Shown here one piece after another: positions 16,561 through 24,415 of a DNA stretch of 64,000 bases. The notes under the pieces are model-generated. The model searched no databases. It had not been told where the DNA came from and saw nothing but the letters and a program-made list of their open reading frames with translations. Positions within the stretch are counted from its first letter, which is position 1; the number at the start of each line of letters is the position of its first letter. The position numbers were made by a program, and so were the translations under genes. This DNA is from SIG607 sp045648445 (GTDB lineage: Bacteria > Bacillota > Clostridia > Oscillospirales > Acutalibacteraceae): positions 62,001-126,000 of the forward strand of contig JAZRNY010000001.1 in assembly GCA_045648445.1 (NCBI GenBank). Reading direction: 5' to 3'.

Positions 16561-19500
16561 TTATTTACCTGCAAGAATATTATATAGAAGTACAAGGTCA
16601 ATTGCATTAACTTTGCCGTCATTGTTAATGTCGGCTCCATCTGCCACCTTTGTGTCTATTTTAGCAAGATAAAGTTTTAATTTTGCTACGTCAACAGCGG
16701 AGCAAACGCCATCACCGTCGCAGTCACCTTTAACCTTTTGTCCTGCTTCTGCCATTTTCGCTTTTAACACTACGGAAGAATTGGGGAATACGTTAGAAGT
16801 AAACTTGCTTGAACCGTTATACCAACCGCTGAACTGTTTGCCATCAATAATCGGAGACTCTGCTAAGGTAAGCGTAGCGCCTGCAGTTCCGTATGCACAG
16901 GTGAGTTCACCGCCAAATTCGGTACTATCAAATAAAACGTAAACCTTACCGCTTATATCTTTAATATGTACGTCCTTGATTTCCAATACCGATTTGCCGG
17001 ATAAAGACATTTCAAGAATGCCGGCAGAAGATACGGTTACAGGAACGTAAGCACTATACCATTTATCATATTTTGAACCGATTAAAACCGAGGTGCCCGA
17101 TCCAATCGTTACAGCAACGTCTTCGCAACCTTTATTTTTATAAAGGAATTCTACCATATAGGTACCTGCAGCAGCATTTACAAGTTTTGCCTTGCCACTA
17201 CCGGTTTCACCGCTGTAACTCAAACTGTCGTTATAACCCGCCTCAGCAAAGTCACCTGTATGCTTATAGGATTTACCCAATGAAGTAATACCGTTTGCGG
17301 TAAGGTCAACCTTATCCGAGAATTTAGGATAAGCGGCAGTTGTTCCTGCTTTATATACGTTTGCAGGTATTTTTTGAGTTAAGTTCTGATCACTGTACCA
17401 ACCCTCAACTGCATAGCCGTTTTTGTATACAAAACCGTTATCAATAACGTCACCGTTTACAACACCAACGCTTACGCCGTTAGCACTGAGAGAACCGATA
17501 GAAGCATCGGATTTAACCGGTTCAACCTTTACTTCGTCAACGTAAACGGTAACGGCAGCATTACTGGCCGCGTGCATATGAAGTGCAAGATTATTAGCGC
17601 TGCTTGAAATAGAAGAAGCAGTAGTAAAGACAATTGACATTGTCTGCCAACGACCTGCAGCAGAGGTGTTAAGTGTTAAAGAGGTTAAGCCTTTTAAAGT
17701 AGGTTTAGTGACCGTATTGGAATTAGAGTTACCTACAAGCACGGGATAAACAGTAACGTTTGCCGAACCGCTGATATAGTATCTAAAGGTCATTTTATAG
17801 GTGCCGGCTTCGGTTAATTTTCTGACACCGAAGTAGTGATTTTCATTTGTTCTGCCACTCAAGAAATCCAAGGTAGCTTTTGTCCAGTTATATTTAATGG
17901 ATTTAGTTCCCTTATAAGCCTGATCTGCAGAAACCGAGAATTTCGAACCATTACCCGAGAAACTGTAATTTTCAAAGCCTTCAATACCCATTTTCCAACC
18001 GGCATAGATGGTGGTTCCTGCATTTTCCTTTGTTAAATAACGGTCGGTAAATGGAATTGTACAAACGCCGTCTTTATACCAACCGGTAAATTCATAACCC
18101 ATTTTTGAGGGTGTAGGTAAAGATAATTTATCGCCCATAACACCATTTACAGAAGTATCGGACACAGTTCCGCCGTTAGCATTAAGATTAATATCAACGT
18201 GTTTGATTAGGCGAATATTATCTATCATAAAGTAGTCGCCTGTATAAAGGGTTGTATAAAACATAAGGAAAGGCAGATTAGACTTGGTATTAATTTCGGC
18301 AAAAATAGAATCAAAGGTACCTGTTGTAAATTCTTTTTTATAGTGATACCAACTACCCACCTGTTGATCCGGCGAAGTTTGGGCATCGCCTCGTTTATAG
18401 GTGCCATCTTTACACCAGTCTGCTCTATATGTAACAACTACATCTTCATTTTTTTGGGGTTGATTTACCGGTGCTACACCTGTTGACTCACCATTAGCAT
18501 TAAATTGATTAGAAACTTTATAACCATATCCAAAGGTGATTATCGATGCTGCGCTCGTAGAAATAGTACCCGTTTGGGTTCCGTCACTGGGATTAATATA
18601 ATCACCGTAAATATGAGTAGAGTATACCAAATAGTCGAATTCTATGGTATAGGTAGTGTTATCTTCCAAAACAACAGGTTCAATACCCTTTTCGGTTTTA
18701 CGGTTTATAACGTTACCACCACTTGTTCCCCATCTATTATAACTGGTCTTTTGTGCACGCATACCCTTTTCAGAAGGGTTAACTACGCTACCATTAACTC
18801 CCGTGCTGCTTTTAACCGGATTATCTGCATTATAGGTAAAGCCCCAACCGGAAACATAATATTCAATTTTATTTAACGGGTCTACCTGCCATTCGCACTT
18901 TTTGTAGCCAAAACTTTGAGAAGTTAAATACATATAGTCCTTATCTTCAAAATCAAATATTGCTGCATTTGTTTGGGTTTTGCCAACACTAAAATTATCA
19001 ACGTAAATGGCTGCGCCTGTGTAAAGATTTGCATAAAGAATAAGGAAAGGCGCGTTGTTTTTAGAATATATATCCTCAAGATTTCCTGTTTTAAATGTAA
19101 CAGAATAGTGGTACCAATTACCAACCTCTTTTACTCCGTCAAAGGCTGTGAAGGTACCGTCAACGTCACGTGATGCTTTATAAGAAGCAACCTGCTCAAT
19201 TAAAGTATTATAACCGGCAACTGCACCCAACTGATTATCAGTATTCTCTTTATAACCGTAACCTAAAGAAAGAGCATCAACTGCATCTCCACCGATAGTC
19301 ATAGTTGTGCCGTCAGGCTTTGTTATTTCACCGTAAAGGTGGGTGGATTCAATAAGATAATCGAACTCTACAGTATACGTAGTGTTGTTTTCTAATATGT
19401 AAGGTTTTACACCCTGATTTGTCACATTATTAATTACAAAACCGCCGCCGGTAGACCAATGATTATACGTAGTCTTTTGAGCGCCGAGAACTTTGTTGGA

Positions 19501-19818
19501 TGCATTAACTATGCTATCTTTTCCGGTTGTTGCAGTTTTAACGGGATTATCAGCAATATGAGAAAAGCCCCAACCGCTATAGTAGTATTCAAGGGTATTT
19601 TCAAAATCAATCTGCCAACTTACCTTTTCATCAGACAAGGACTGAGAACCAACCTTAATAACACCTTCTTCTTCGAAATCATATACGTTGGTTTCGAAAG
19701 AAAGCGCGTTTTCCTTATCTATTTCTTCAATTGTAATAGCACCTACGTTAAACGGTATTGAAAGCACCATACTCATTATAAGTACTAAAGATAAAATTAT
19801 GCCGACAAATCTTTTCAT
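16561..19818 (-). CDS. Large secreted modular protein with InlB-type repeat and C-terminal dockerin
   Basis: A 1085-residue exported protein. Order: signal peptide (1-27); two tandem copies of an about 240-residue module (about 40-280 and 285-540), each with YYxSGWGF, NPVK, ENNTTYTxEFDYL and GYGYK; a Listeria-Bacteroides/InlB-type repeat (about 548-615, ending TGWYKDG...TTIYAGW); a carbohydrate-binding-like beta domain (SVSADQAYKGTKSIKYNW); a second InlB-like segment; and a type I dockerin with two calcium loops (DCDGDGVCSAVD and DINNDGKVNAID). No catalytic domain is visible, so it is probably a binding or scaffold-docked protein. It has its own promoter and lies downstream of a sugar importer. 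A GGAGG ribosome site fits ATG 19818. Confidence 0.88.
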   Translation of the reverse strand: MKRFVGIILSLVLIMSMVLSIPFNVGAITIEEIDKENALSFETNVYDFEEEGVIKVGSQSLSDEKVSWQIDFENTLEYYYSGWGFSHIADNPVKTATTGKDSIVNASNKVLGAQKTTYNHWSTGGGFVINNVTNQGVKPYILENNTTYTVEFDYLIESTHLYGEITKPDGTTMTIGGDAVDALSLGYGYKENTDNQLGAVAGYNTLIEQVASYKASRDVDGTFTAFDGVKEVGNWYHYSVTFKTGNLEDIYSKNNAPFLILYANLYTGAAIYVDNFSVGKTQTNAAIFDFEDKDYMYLTSQSFGYKKCEWQVDPLNKIEYYVSGWGFTYNADNPVKSSTGVNGSVVNPSEKGMRAQKTSYNRWGTSGGNVINRKTEKGIEPVVLEDNTTYTIEFDYLVYSTHIYGDYINPSDGTQTGTISTSAASIITFGYGYKVSNQFNANGESTGVAPVNQPQKNEDVVVTYRADWCKDGTYKRGDAQTSPDQQVGSWYHYKKEFTTGTFDSIFAEINTKSNLPFLMFYTTLYTGDYFMIDNIRLIKHVDINLNANGGTVSDTSVNGVMGDKLSLPTPSKMGYEFTGWYKDGVCTIPFTDRYLTKENAGTTIYAGWKMGIEGFENYSFSGNGSKFSVSADQAYKGTKSIKYNWTKATLDFLSGRTNENHYFGVRKLTEAGTYKMTFRYYISGSANVTVYPVLVGNSNSNTVTKPTLKGLTSLTLNTSAAGRWQTMSIVFTTASSISSSANNLALHMHAASNAAVTVYVDEVKVEPVKSDASIGSLSANGVSVGVVNGDVIDNGFVYKNGYAVEGWYSDQNLTQKIPANVYKAGTTAAYPKFSDKVDLTANGITSLGKSYKHTGDFAEAGYNDSLSYSGETGSGKAKLVNAAAGTYMVEFLYKNKGCEDVAVTIGSGTSVLIGSKYDKWYSAYVPVTVSSAGILEMSLSGKSVLEIKDVHIKDISGKVYVLFDSTEFGGELTCAYGTAGATLTLAESPIIDGKQFSGWYNGSSKFTSNVFPNSSVVLKAKMAEAGQKVKGDCDGDGVCSAVDVAKLKLYLAKIDTKVADGADINNDGKVNAIDLVLLYNILAGK

Positions 19819-19851
19819 ATTATTTCCTCCGAGAAATATCTACACAAGATA

Positions 19852-19880
19852 ATATTACCTTTTTTTGAAAAGAAAGTCAA
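19852..19880 (-). promoter_or_regulatory. Promoter of the dockerin protein gene
   Basis: TTGACT (19880-19875), 17-base spacer, TAATAT (19857-19852) on the minus strand, about 35 bases before the start codon and separate from the ABC importer operon. Confidence 0.75.
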
Positions 19881-19908
19881 CATAATTTTATTTAATTATT
19901 ATTATTAT

Positions 19909-20745
19909 TTATCCTTTGACTGCACCTGCAGCCACACCTTTTATTATATACTTTTGGCAAATCAGATAAAAAAGCACCACCGGAACTATTGACAACATAA
20001 GCATTGCCATCATTGCGCCCATATCTACGCTTCCGTAACCACCCTTTAAATACTGAACTGCAATAGGAATGGTTTTATAATCGTGTCCCACCGTTAAATA
20101 GGGCAATAGATAGTCGTTCCATATCCACATTGTATCAAGTATGGCGATAGTTATTGCAGTGGGTTTTAAAAGAGGCAGTACCACAAGAAAAAATGTTTGC
20201 AAAGGCGAACAACCGTCGATTGTTGCCGCTTCCTCTATGCTAATGGGCACCGATTTAATAAATCCCACAAACATAAAGGTAGAAAGTCCTGCGCCAAATC
20301 CAAGATATATAACCACAAGCCCCAACGGATTATCAAGTTTTAATAAATTTGCCGCCTTTGACATTGTAAACATTACCATTTGAAAAGGCACTATCATTGA
20401 AAAAACCAACAAATAGTAAAAAATTTTATTAAAAGTTCCCTTTACTCTTACTATATACCACGCCGTCATAGAGGTAAAAAACAGTATTGCTCCAACACTT
20501 AATACCGTAACGAACAACGACCAAAAAAAAGCCGACGGAAAACCGGTTGATTTTATTCCCGTAATATAATTTTCAATTCCGGCAAATGTTTCCTTTATAG
20601 GCAAACTAAATGGCGCCGTGCTTATATCAAACTTGGTTTTAAAAGAATTTATAAGCACTATTATTACGGGAAAAAGAAATACGGCAGAAAAAAGACAAAG
20701 CAGTATAAAAAATAGTGTATTAACGGTCTTATTGTGTTTTTCCAT
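19909..20745 (-). CDS. Carbohydrate ABC transporter permease, MalG/UgpE type
   Basis: A 278-residue inner-membrane permease with six transmembrane segments. The EAA loop that docks the ATPase is EEAATIDGCSPLQTFFLVVLPLLKP near residues 185-205. An N-terminal cytosolic basic segment and a long periplasmic loop after helix 1 fit the CUT1 family. Its start overlaps the stop of the upstream permease gene, so the two are coupled. No ATPase gene is present; CUT1 importers in Firmicutes often share a distant MsmX-type ATPase. Confidence 0.92.
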   Translation of the reverse strand: MEKHNKTVNTLFFILLCLFSAVFLFPVIIVLINSFKTKFDISTAPFSLPIKETFAGIENYITGIKSTGFPSAFFWSLFVTVLSVGAILFFTSMTAWYIVRVKGTFNKIFYYLLVFSMIVPFQMVMFTMSKAANLLKLDNPLGLVVIYLGFGAGLSTFMFVGFIKSVPISIEEAATIDGCSPLQTFFLVVLPLLKPTAITIAILDTMWIWNDYLLPYLTVGHDYKTIPIAVQYLKGGYGSVDMGAMMAMLMLSIVPVVLFYLICQKYIIKGVAAGAVKG

Positions 20746-21590
20746 TATGCCTCTTGCTCCTTTTTGCCGGTTATATAAAGTTGTAAAAGAGAAATAACCG
20801 CTACCAACAGAAAAAATATAACCGCTTTTGCCTGTCCTACTCCCTCGTACCCTGCTCTGCCGTAAAAGGTTTCGTAAATATCCAAAGCAAGCATTCGGGT
20901 TTTCCCTGCAGGCGCGCCTGCGGTAAGGGCAAGGTTTTGGTCAAAAAGTTTAAACGAATTGGTTATGGTTAAAAACAAACAAATAGTAATTGACGGCATA
21001 ACCGACGGAATAATAATTTTTTTAAGCAATGTGGGATAGGAAGCGCCGTCCACCTTTGCTGCCTCTAAAAGTTGTGTCGGGATATTTTGTATCCCTGCTA
21101 TATAAATAATCATCATATAGCCTATCATCTGCCAGTTCATAAGGACAACCAGCCCCAAAAATCCAAATTTTGGGTCGCTGGTTATAGAATATCCGAACTT
21201 TAAAAGTATACCGTTTATAATAATTTGCCATATATAACCGAGCACTATACCGCCTATAAGATTAGGCATAAAAAACACCGTTCTGAAAAAATTTGTGCCC
21301 TTTATTTTCCCCGTAAGTAACAGCGCCAATCCGAAGGCAATCAGATTAACGCTTATTACCGACACAACTGCAAAAATGAAGGTGAATAAAAAGGAATACC
21401 CAAAGTCTTTACTTGTAAAGACGTATTTGTAATTACTAAGCCCCACAAAAGTGGCGTCCGTCACAGTGGTAAATGAAGTAAAAGAAAGGTAAATTCCCGC
21501 TATAAACGGTATTAAAAACACTATGGTAAATGCAACCAAAGTAGGCAAGGTAAATATGGGAAAATACTTACGGAGATTTTTTCCTTGCAA
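20745..21590 (-). CDS. Carbohydrate ABC transporter permease, MalF/UgpA type
   Basis: A 281-residue partner permease with six membrane helices and the EAA loop LLEAAKVDGASYPTLLKKIIIPSV near residue 180. The predicted start is TTG 21590, only 2 bases after the solute-binding protein stop; the ribosome site is weak, so translation is probably coupled. It pairs with the MalG-type permease to form the channel. Confidence 0.92.
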   Translation of the reverse strand: MQGKNLRKYFPIFTLPTLVAFTIVFLIPFIAGIYLSFTSFTTVTDATFVGLSNYKYVFTSKDFGYSFLFTFIFAVVSVISVNLIAFGLALLLTGKIKGTNFFRTVFFMPNLIGGIVLGYIWQIIINGILLKFGYSITSDPKFGFLGLVVLMNWQMIGYMMIIYIAGIQNIPTQLLEAAKVDGASYPTLLKKIIIPSVMPSITICLFLTITNSFKLFDQNLALTAGAPAGKTRMLALDIYETFYGRAGYEGVGQAKAVIFFLLVAVISLLQLYITGKKEQEA

Positions 21591-21592
21591 GG

Positions 21593-22930
21593 TTATCGCT
21601 CACTTTTCCAATTATTTTTAAACAACTCTTTTATTTCGTCAAAACTTTTACCCGACTGAACGTATAAAAGTAATTGATCCGAAAAATCAGTTTTGAATTT
21701 CTCACTGGGAAAACCTACAAACACCCAAGGAACCGAAGTGATTTTTTGGTCGTTCATAAAACGCGCCATCTCTTTTGCAAGAGGGTCTTCAGGCTGAGCA
21801 TCTTTTAGGGTAGTAAATGGGGTGGCAAATTTTAGTTCGTCTTTAACAAACTTTTTGCCTTTTTCGCTGCCAAAAAGCCACGCAAGAAAATCAAGCGACA
21901 TTTTCTGCTGTTCGGCAGAAGCCTGACTGTTTATAGCCAAATAATTTTCGGTACCTATGCACAGTCCGTGGTTTTCTTCACCGCTTATTCCCGTATAAAT
22001 AGGAAGCATACCTATATTTTCTTCCTTAACCTTGTTACCGCTTACTTCGCTTATTTGTGACCACGCCCAAGTGCCGTTTTGCACCATCGCGCATTTTCCC
22101 AAAGCGAATTCTGCCATTGAGTCGTTAACCGATTTTGAACCTAAAAGAGTTTTTTCGCTTACCGAATTATTAACGTAAAGGTCGAAAATATTTTTAAAGT
22201 TATCGGCATACTTAAACTCAATATCGGTGGCGTTTGTTGCCGCAACTATGGGGTCTTTATCGGCGTATTTTTCCTTTAATTCATAATAAAGAGGAATATT
22301 TGCAAGATGGCTGTGCCAACGCCATTGTTCACCGCCCAAAAGAGAAGTAGAGGCAAATACGCCCTCTATTCCGAGTTCTTTTTTGTGCGCTGTCATATCT
22401 TCAACTACTGTTTTAAGTTCATTAAAAGATTTAATTTCCTCTGCGCTGTTTAAAGTAGATTTTTTATTTGGGAGCGCAAAATATTTTTGCATTATTTCAT
22501 TATTATATATAATGCCGTAACCCTCAACTACGTAAGGAATAGCGTAAACGCGGTCGTTTTCCTTTATTGCAAGAGTTTTATCGGCAAGATAATCATAAAT
22601 CGCGCTATCGCTAAGGTCGGCGCAGTAATTTTTCCAGGTAGAGTAACCAATAGGGCCGTTAATTTGAAAAATAGTAGGCGGATTACTTTTTGCTATTTCG
22701 CTTTTTAAGGTTTGTTCATAGGTATTAGCGGCGGCAGTTACCACCTTTACCTTAATGCCTGTTTCGTTTTCGTATTCTTTTGCAATTTTTTCATAAACCA
22801 TACTTACTTCAGGCTTAAAGTTCAAAAAATAAATATTGTCTGCCGCAGTCGTACTTTTACAACCTGCAAGAGTCCCCGCAAGTGTACAAAGTAAAACCGC
22901 ACATAAAAATACTGATAAAATTCTTTTCAT
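21593..22930 (-). CDS. Sugar ABC transporter solute-binding lipoprotein (family 1)
   Basis: A 445-residue extracellular substrate-binding lipoprotein that delivers sugar or oligosaccharide to the two permeases. Lipobox LAGC (Cys24) follows a typical signal. The mature protein has the family-1 plan: IAKEYENETGIKVKVV near residue 50, NPPTIFQINGP, a hinge with VEGYGIIYNNEIM, and an AMVQNGTWAWSQI ligand-site segment. A GGAAA-type ribosome site fits ATG 22930. The operon order is binding protein, MalF, MalG. The sugar cannot be named from sequence; the adjacent dockerin protein suggests plant or host polysaccharide. Confidence 0.92.
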   Translation of the reverse strand: MKRILSVFLCAVLLCTLAGTLAGCKSTTAADNIYFLNFKPEVSMVYEKIAKEYENETGIKVKVVTAAANTYEQTLKSEIAKSNPPTIFQINGPIGYSTWKNYCADLSDSAIYDYLADKTLAIKENDRVYAIPYVVEGYGIIYNNEIMQKYFALPNKKSTLNSAEEIKSFNELKTVVEDMTAHKKELGIEGVFASTSLLGGEQWRWHSHLANIPLYYELKEKYADKDPIVAATNATDIEFKYADNFKNIFDLYVNNSVSEKTLLGSKSVNDSMAEFALGKCAMVQNGTWAWSQISEVSGNKVKEENIGMLPIYTGISGEENHGLCIGTENYLAINSQASAEQQKMSLDFLAWLFGSEKGKKFVKDELKFATPFTTLKDAQPEDPLAKEMARFMNDQKITSVPWVFVGFPSEKFKTDFSDQLLLYVQSGKSFDEIKELFKNNWKSER

Positions 22931-23018
22931 TTTTCATTTTCCTTTCACTAAAAAGTTTCATACTTATTGTTGACTGTTTTTGAAAAATAATACATTTGCG
23001 ATTTTTTTAAAAAAATGC

Positions 23019-23047
23019 TTGACAGATGTAACCTCTTGTGGTATAGT
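23019..23047 (+). promoter_or_regulatory. Promoter of the tRNA genes
   Basis: Consensus TTGACA (23019-23024), 17-base spacer, TATAGT (23042-23047), about 20 bases before tRNA-Thr. Confidence 0.85.
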
Positions 23048-23066
23048 ATTTTAGCGTTCTAAATTT

Positions 23067-23142
23067 GCTGGTGTAGCTCAGTTGGTAGAGCAGCTGATTT
23101 GTAATCAGCAGGTCGGGGGTTCAAGTCCGTCCACCAGCTCCA
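23067..23142 (+). tRNA. tRNA-Thr (anticodon TGT)
   Basis: Complete cloverleaf of 76 bases with encoded CCA. Acceptor GCTGGTG pairs with CACCAGC, the anticodon stem GCTGA/TCAGC encloses TTTGTAA with anticodon TGT, and the T-arm loop is TTCAAGT. Its last bases are duplicated 175 bases downstream. Confidence 0.97.
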
Positions 23143-23154
23143 TTTGGTGTGACA
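23125..23154 (+). repeat. Direct repeat copy 1, tRNA-Thr 3' end plus flank
   Basis: Thirty bases that cover the last 18 bases of tRNA-Thr including CCA, plus 12 bases downstream. An exact second copy is at 23300-23329. The T-arm sequence 23120-23130 is also present inverted at 23163-23173. Confidence 0.95.
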
Positions 23155-23198
23155 GTCTTAAAACGGACTTGAAGCCTAAGAGGGTAAGACACGTTAAG

Positions 23199-23299
23199 AA
23201 AACAATTGATAATTGTTTTTAGTGTCGCAGTGTGAAGGTCGGTACTGCACGGAACGTGCGGTGACCAAGCACGAAAGATTTTCCGTCAGGAAAATCTTT
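23199..23299 (+). other. Structured intergenic segment between the two repeat copies, possible small RNA or element scar
   Basis: Three hairpins occur in about 100 bases: an A/T-rich stem (23199-23207 with 23211-23219), a GCACG-GAA-CGTGC hairpin enclosed by GGTC/GACC, and an 11-bp perfect stem (23274-23284 with 23289-23299) with a GTCA loop directly abutting the second repeat copy. No coding potential is visible. The first hairpin could terminate tRNA-Thr transcription; the rest has no known class that I recognise. Confidence 0.4.
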
Positions 23300-23329
23300 G
23301 TCCGTCCACCAGCTCCATTTGGTGTGACA
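23300..23329 (+). repeat. Direct repeat copy 2, tRNA-Thr 3' end without a tRNA body
   Basis: Exact 30-base copy of 23125-23154, 175 bases downstream. Flanking bases differ on both sides, so the repeat unit is well bounded. This resembles an integrase att-site duplication, but no integrase gene is nearby. Confidence 0.95.
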
Positions 23330-23345
23330 ACGCAAAATTAAATAT

Positions 23346-23430
23346 GGGAGAATTCCCGAGCGGCCAAAGGGGGCAGACTGTAAATCTGTTGTCTTCGACT
23401 TCGATGGTTCGAATCCATCTTCTCCCACCA
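23346..23430 (+). tRNA. tRNA-Tyr (anticodon GTA)
   Basis: Class II tRNA of 85 bases with a long variable arm and encoded CCA. Acceptor GGGAGAA pairs with TTCTCCC; the anticodon arm CAGACTGTAAATCTG shows GTA. Followed directly by a terminator. Confidence 0.97.
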
Positions 23431-23463
23431 AAAAATAGACTTGCTATTGCAAGTCTATTTTTT
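23431..23463 (+). terminator. Terminator after tRNA-Tyr
   Basis: Perfect 14-bp stem (23431-23444 with 23449-23462), TATT loop and T run. Confidence 0.92.
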
Positions 23464-23465
23464 AT

Positions 23466-23654
23466 CCATTGCGAAAGCAATGGCATTTCATCAACGATAG
23501 CGTTGCTATCGTTGTATCTCATCAGTCCGTAAGGACTGTATATCATCACGCGTCAGCGTGTATCAAATAACTTTCGCAATGATGATATATAAGGCTAAAG
23601 CCTTGATGATATGCAATTCCCACAGGAATTGATGATATACAATGCTTCGCATTG
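23466..23654. repeat. Inverted array of seven short hairpins with conserved linkers
   Basis: Seven perfect palindromes follow each other: 23466-23483, 23492-23514, 23523-23538, 23547-23560, 23591-23604, 23614-23631 and 23640-23654. Stems are 5-10 bp and all differ in sequence. The linkers are what is conserved: CATTTCATC, TATCTCATC and TATATCATC in the left half, and GATGATATA, GATGATATG, GATGATATA in the right half, which is the reverse complement. In addition CATTGCGAAAG (23467-23477) in the first hairpin pairs with CTTTCGCAATG (23571-23581) in the centre. The whole can therefore fold as a large branched structure in which linkers of the two halves pair. It lies directly upstream of a dead four-helix-bundle gene. 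Confidence 0.85.
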
Positions 23655-23700
23655 ATTTTATATTGAATTTATAGTATAGTAATCACAAGGAAGTGACACT

Positions 23701-24045
23701 AGGTCCAAAAATCATTTACTTGTTTATTCCGAACAACTTGCAACAGATATTGAGCTGCTATGCCAAAATATAATAGCACCATCTAATACTATATTTCAAA
23801 TTCGCAAAAGTTCAAGCAGTGGTTATGCAAATATTCGAGAGGCAAATTATGGTCAAAGCAAGGCTGATATGCTTTCTAAATTTGAAATTGCATTAAAAGA
23901 ATGTAGTTAAACAGAAGGTTGGTTGCAACTTTTATTAAATACGAATGTCATTATCGATGATGCGTATAAAAAGTATAGAAATCTTTGTGGTCGCATAAGA
24001 CGAATATTGATTTCAAGTTGCAAAAGATTAAAGAAGAATAACTAA
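23701..24045 (+). pseudogene. Four-helix-bundle protein (23S rRNA intervening-sequence/Avd-like family), inactivated
   Basis: One frame of 115 codons reads through as a typical four-helix-bundle protein: LLVYSEQLATDIELLCQ, YANIREANYGQSKADMLSKF and EIALKEC, then YKKYRNLCGRIRRILISS. Two lesions are seen. The expected start codon is AGG at 23701-23703 (an ATG would give MSKNHLLVYS), although the upstream AAGGAAG ribosome site is intact. There is also an in-frame TAA at 23908-23910 between KECS and TEGW, where other family members continue through. No frameshift is needed, so the decay is recent. Family members occur inside 23S rRNA intervening sequences and as partners of diversity-generating retroelements; neither partner is present here. 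Confidence 0.82.
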
Positions 24046-24206
24046 TGAATTTAAACGACGAATTATTTTTATTTTTAGATGATACAGCAGAAGAAGAGTA
24101 TGTGAAAAAATATGGTAAAAAAGAACTGCCCAAAACAAAAGAGGATGAAAAAATATTGGCAGAGTTGAAAAGACGATTCGAAAATGGTCATTATGATTTG
24201 AAATAA
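24045..24206 (+). CDS. Small 53-residue protein coupled to the four-helix-bundle gene
   Basis: Its ATG shares one base with the TAA of the preceding pseudogene (TAATG), a classical translational-coupling overlap. The product is charged, mostly helical, and starts MNLNDELFLFLDD, with KKYGKKELPKTKEDEK in the middle and RRFENGHYDLK at the end. A terminator follows 35 bases downstream, so the pseudogene and this ORF form one unit. I do not recognise the family. Because the upstream gene is dead, this ORF may now be poorly translated. Confidence 0.6.
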   Translation: MNLNDELFLFLDDTAEEEYVKKYGKKELPKTKEDEKILAELKRRFENGHYDLK

Positions 24207-24240
24207 GCTCGGCATCTAAATAGTTCTTAACAACCAAAAC

Positions 24241-24265
24241 AAAACCACCCATTCGGGTGGTTTTT
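24241..24265 (+). terminator. Terminator of the four-helix-bundle unit
   Basis: AAAACCACCC (24241-24250) pairs with GGGTGGTTTT (24255-24264), ATTC loop, followed by T. Between here and 24415 I see no gene or clear structure, only the leader of the phosphofructokinase gene. Confidence 0.9.
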
Positions 24266-24415
24266 CGTTTTATGATAATTGTCTTTTCACCTATTAAAAA
24301 TAAATCTTCTAAGAAACGCACAGTTTTTTATGCTAAGTATGTTTTTTCGGCTTGTTTTTAGATTATTTTTATGATAAACTTCTATTATAAAATTCCAAAG
24401 GATATGGTGATTATT

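Noticed and set aside
23219..23549. Two minus-strand ORFs over the tRNA genes (70 and 87 codons, with GEDGFEPSK- and GRRWIRTIE-like segments)
   Set aside because: They are the antisense of tRNA-Tyr and flanking hairpins, a well-known class of false ORFs, and have no ribosome site.
23466..23654. Possible CRISPR array
   Set aside because: The units are palindromes of differing sequence with short 8-10 base linkers, orientation reverses at the centre, and no identical 25-35 base repeats or cas genes are present.
23908..23910. Stop-codon readthrough or recoding in the four-helix-bundle gene
   Set aside because: The start codon is lost as well, and no recoding signal follows the TAA, so simple inactivation is more likely.
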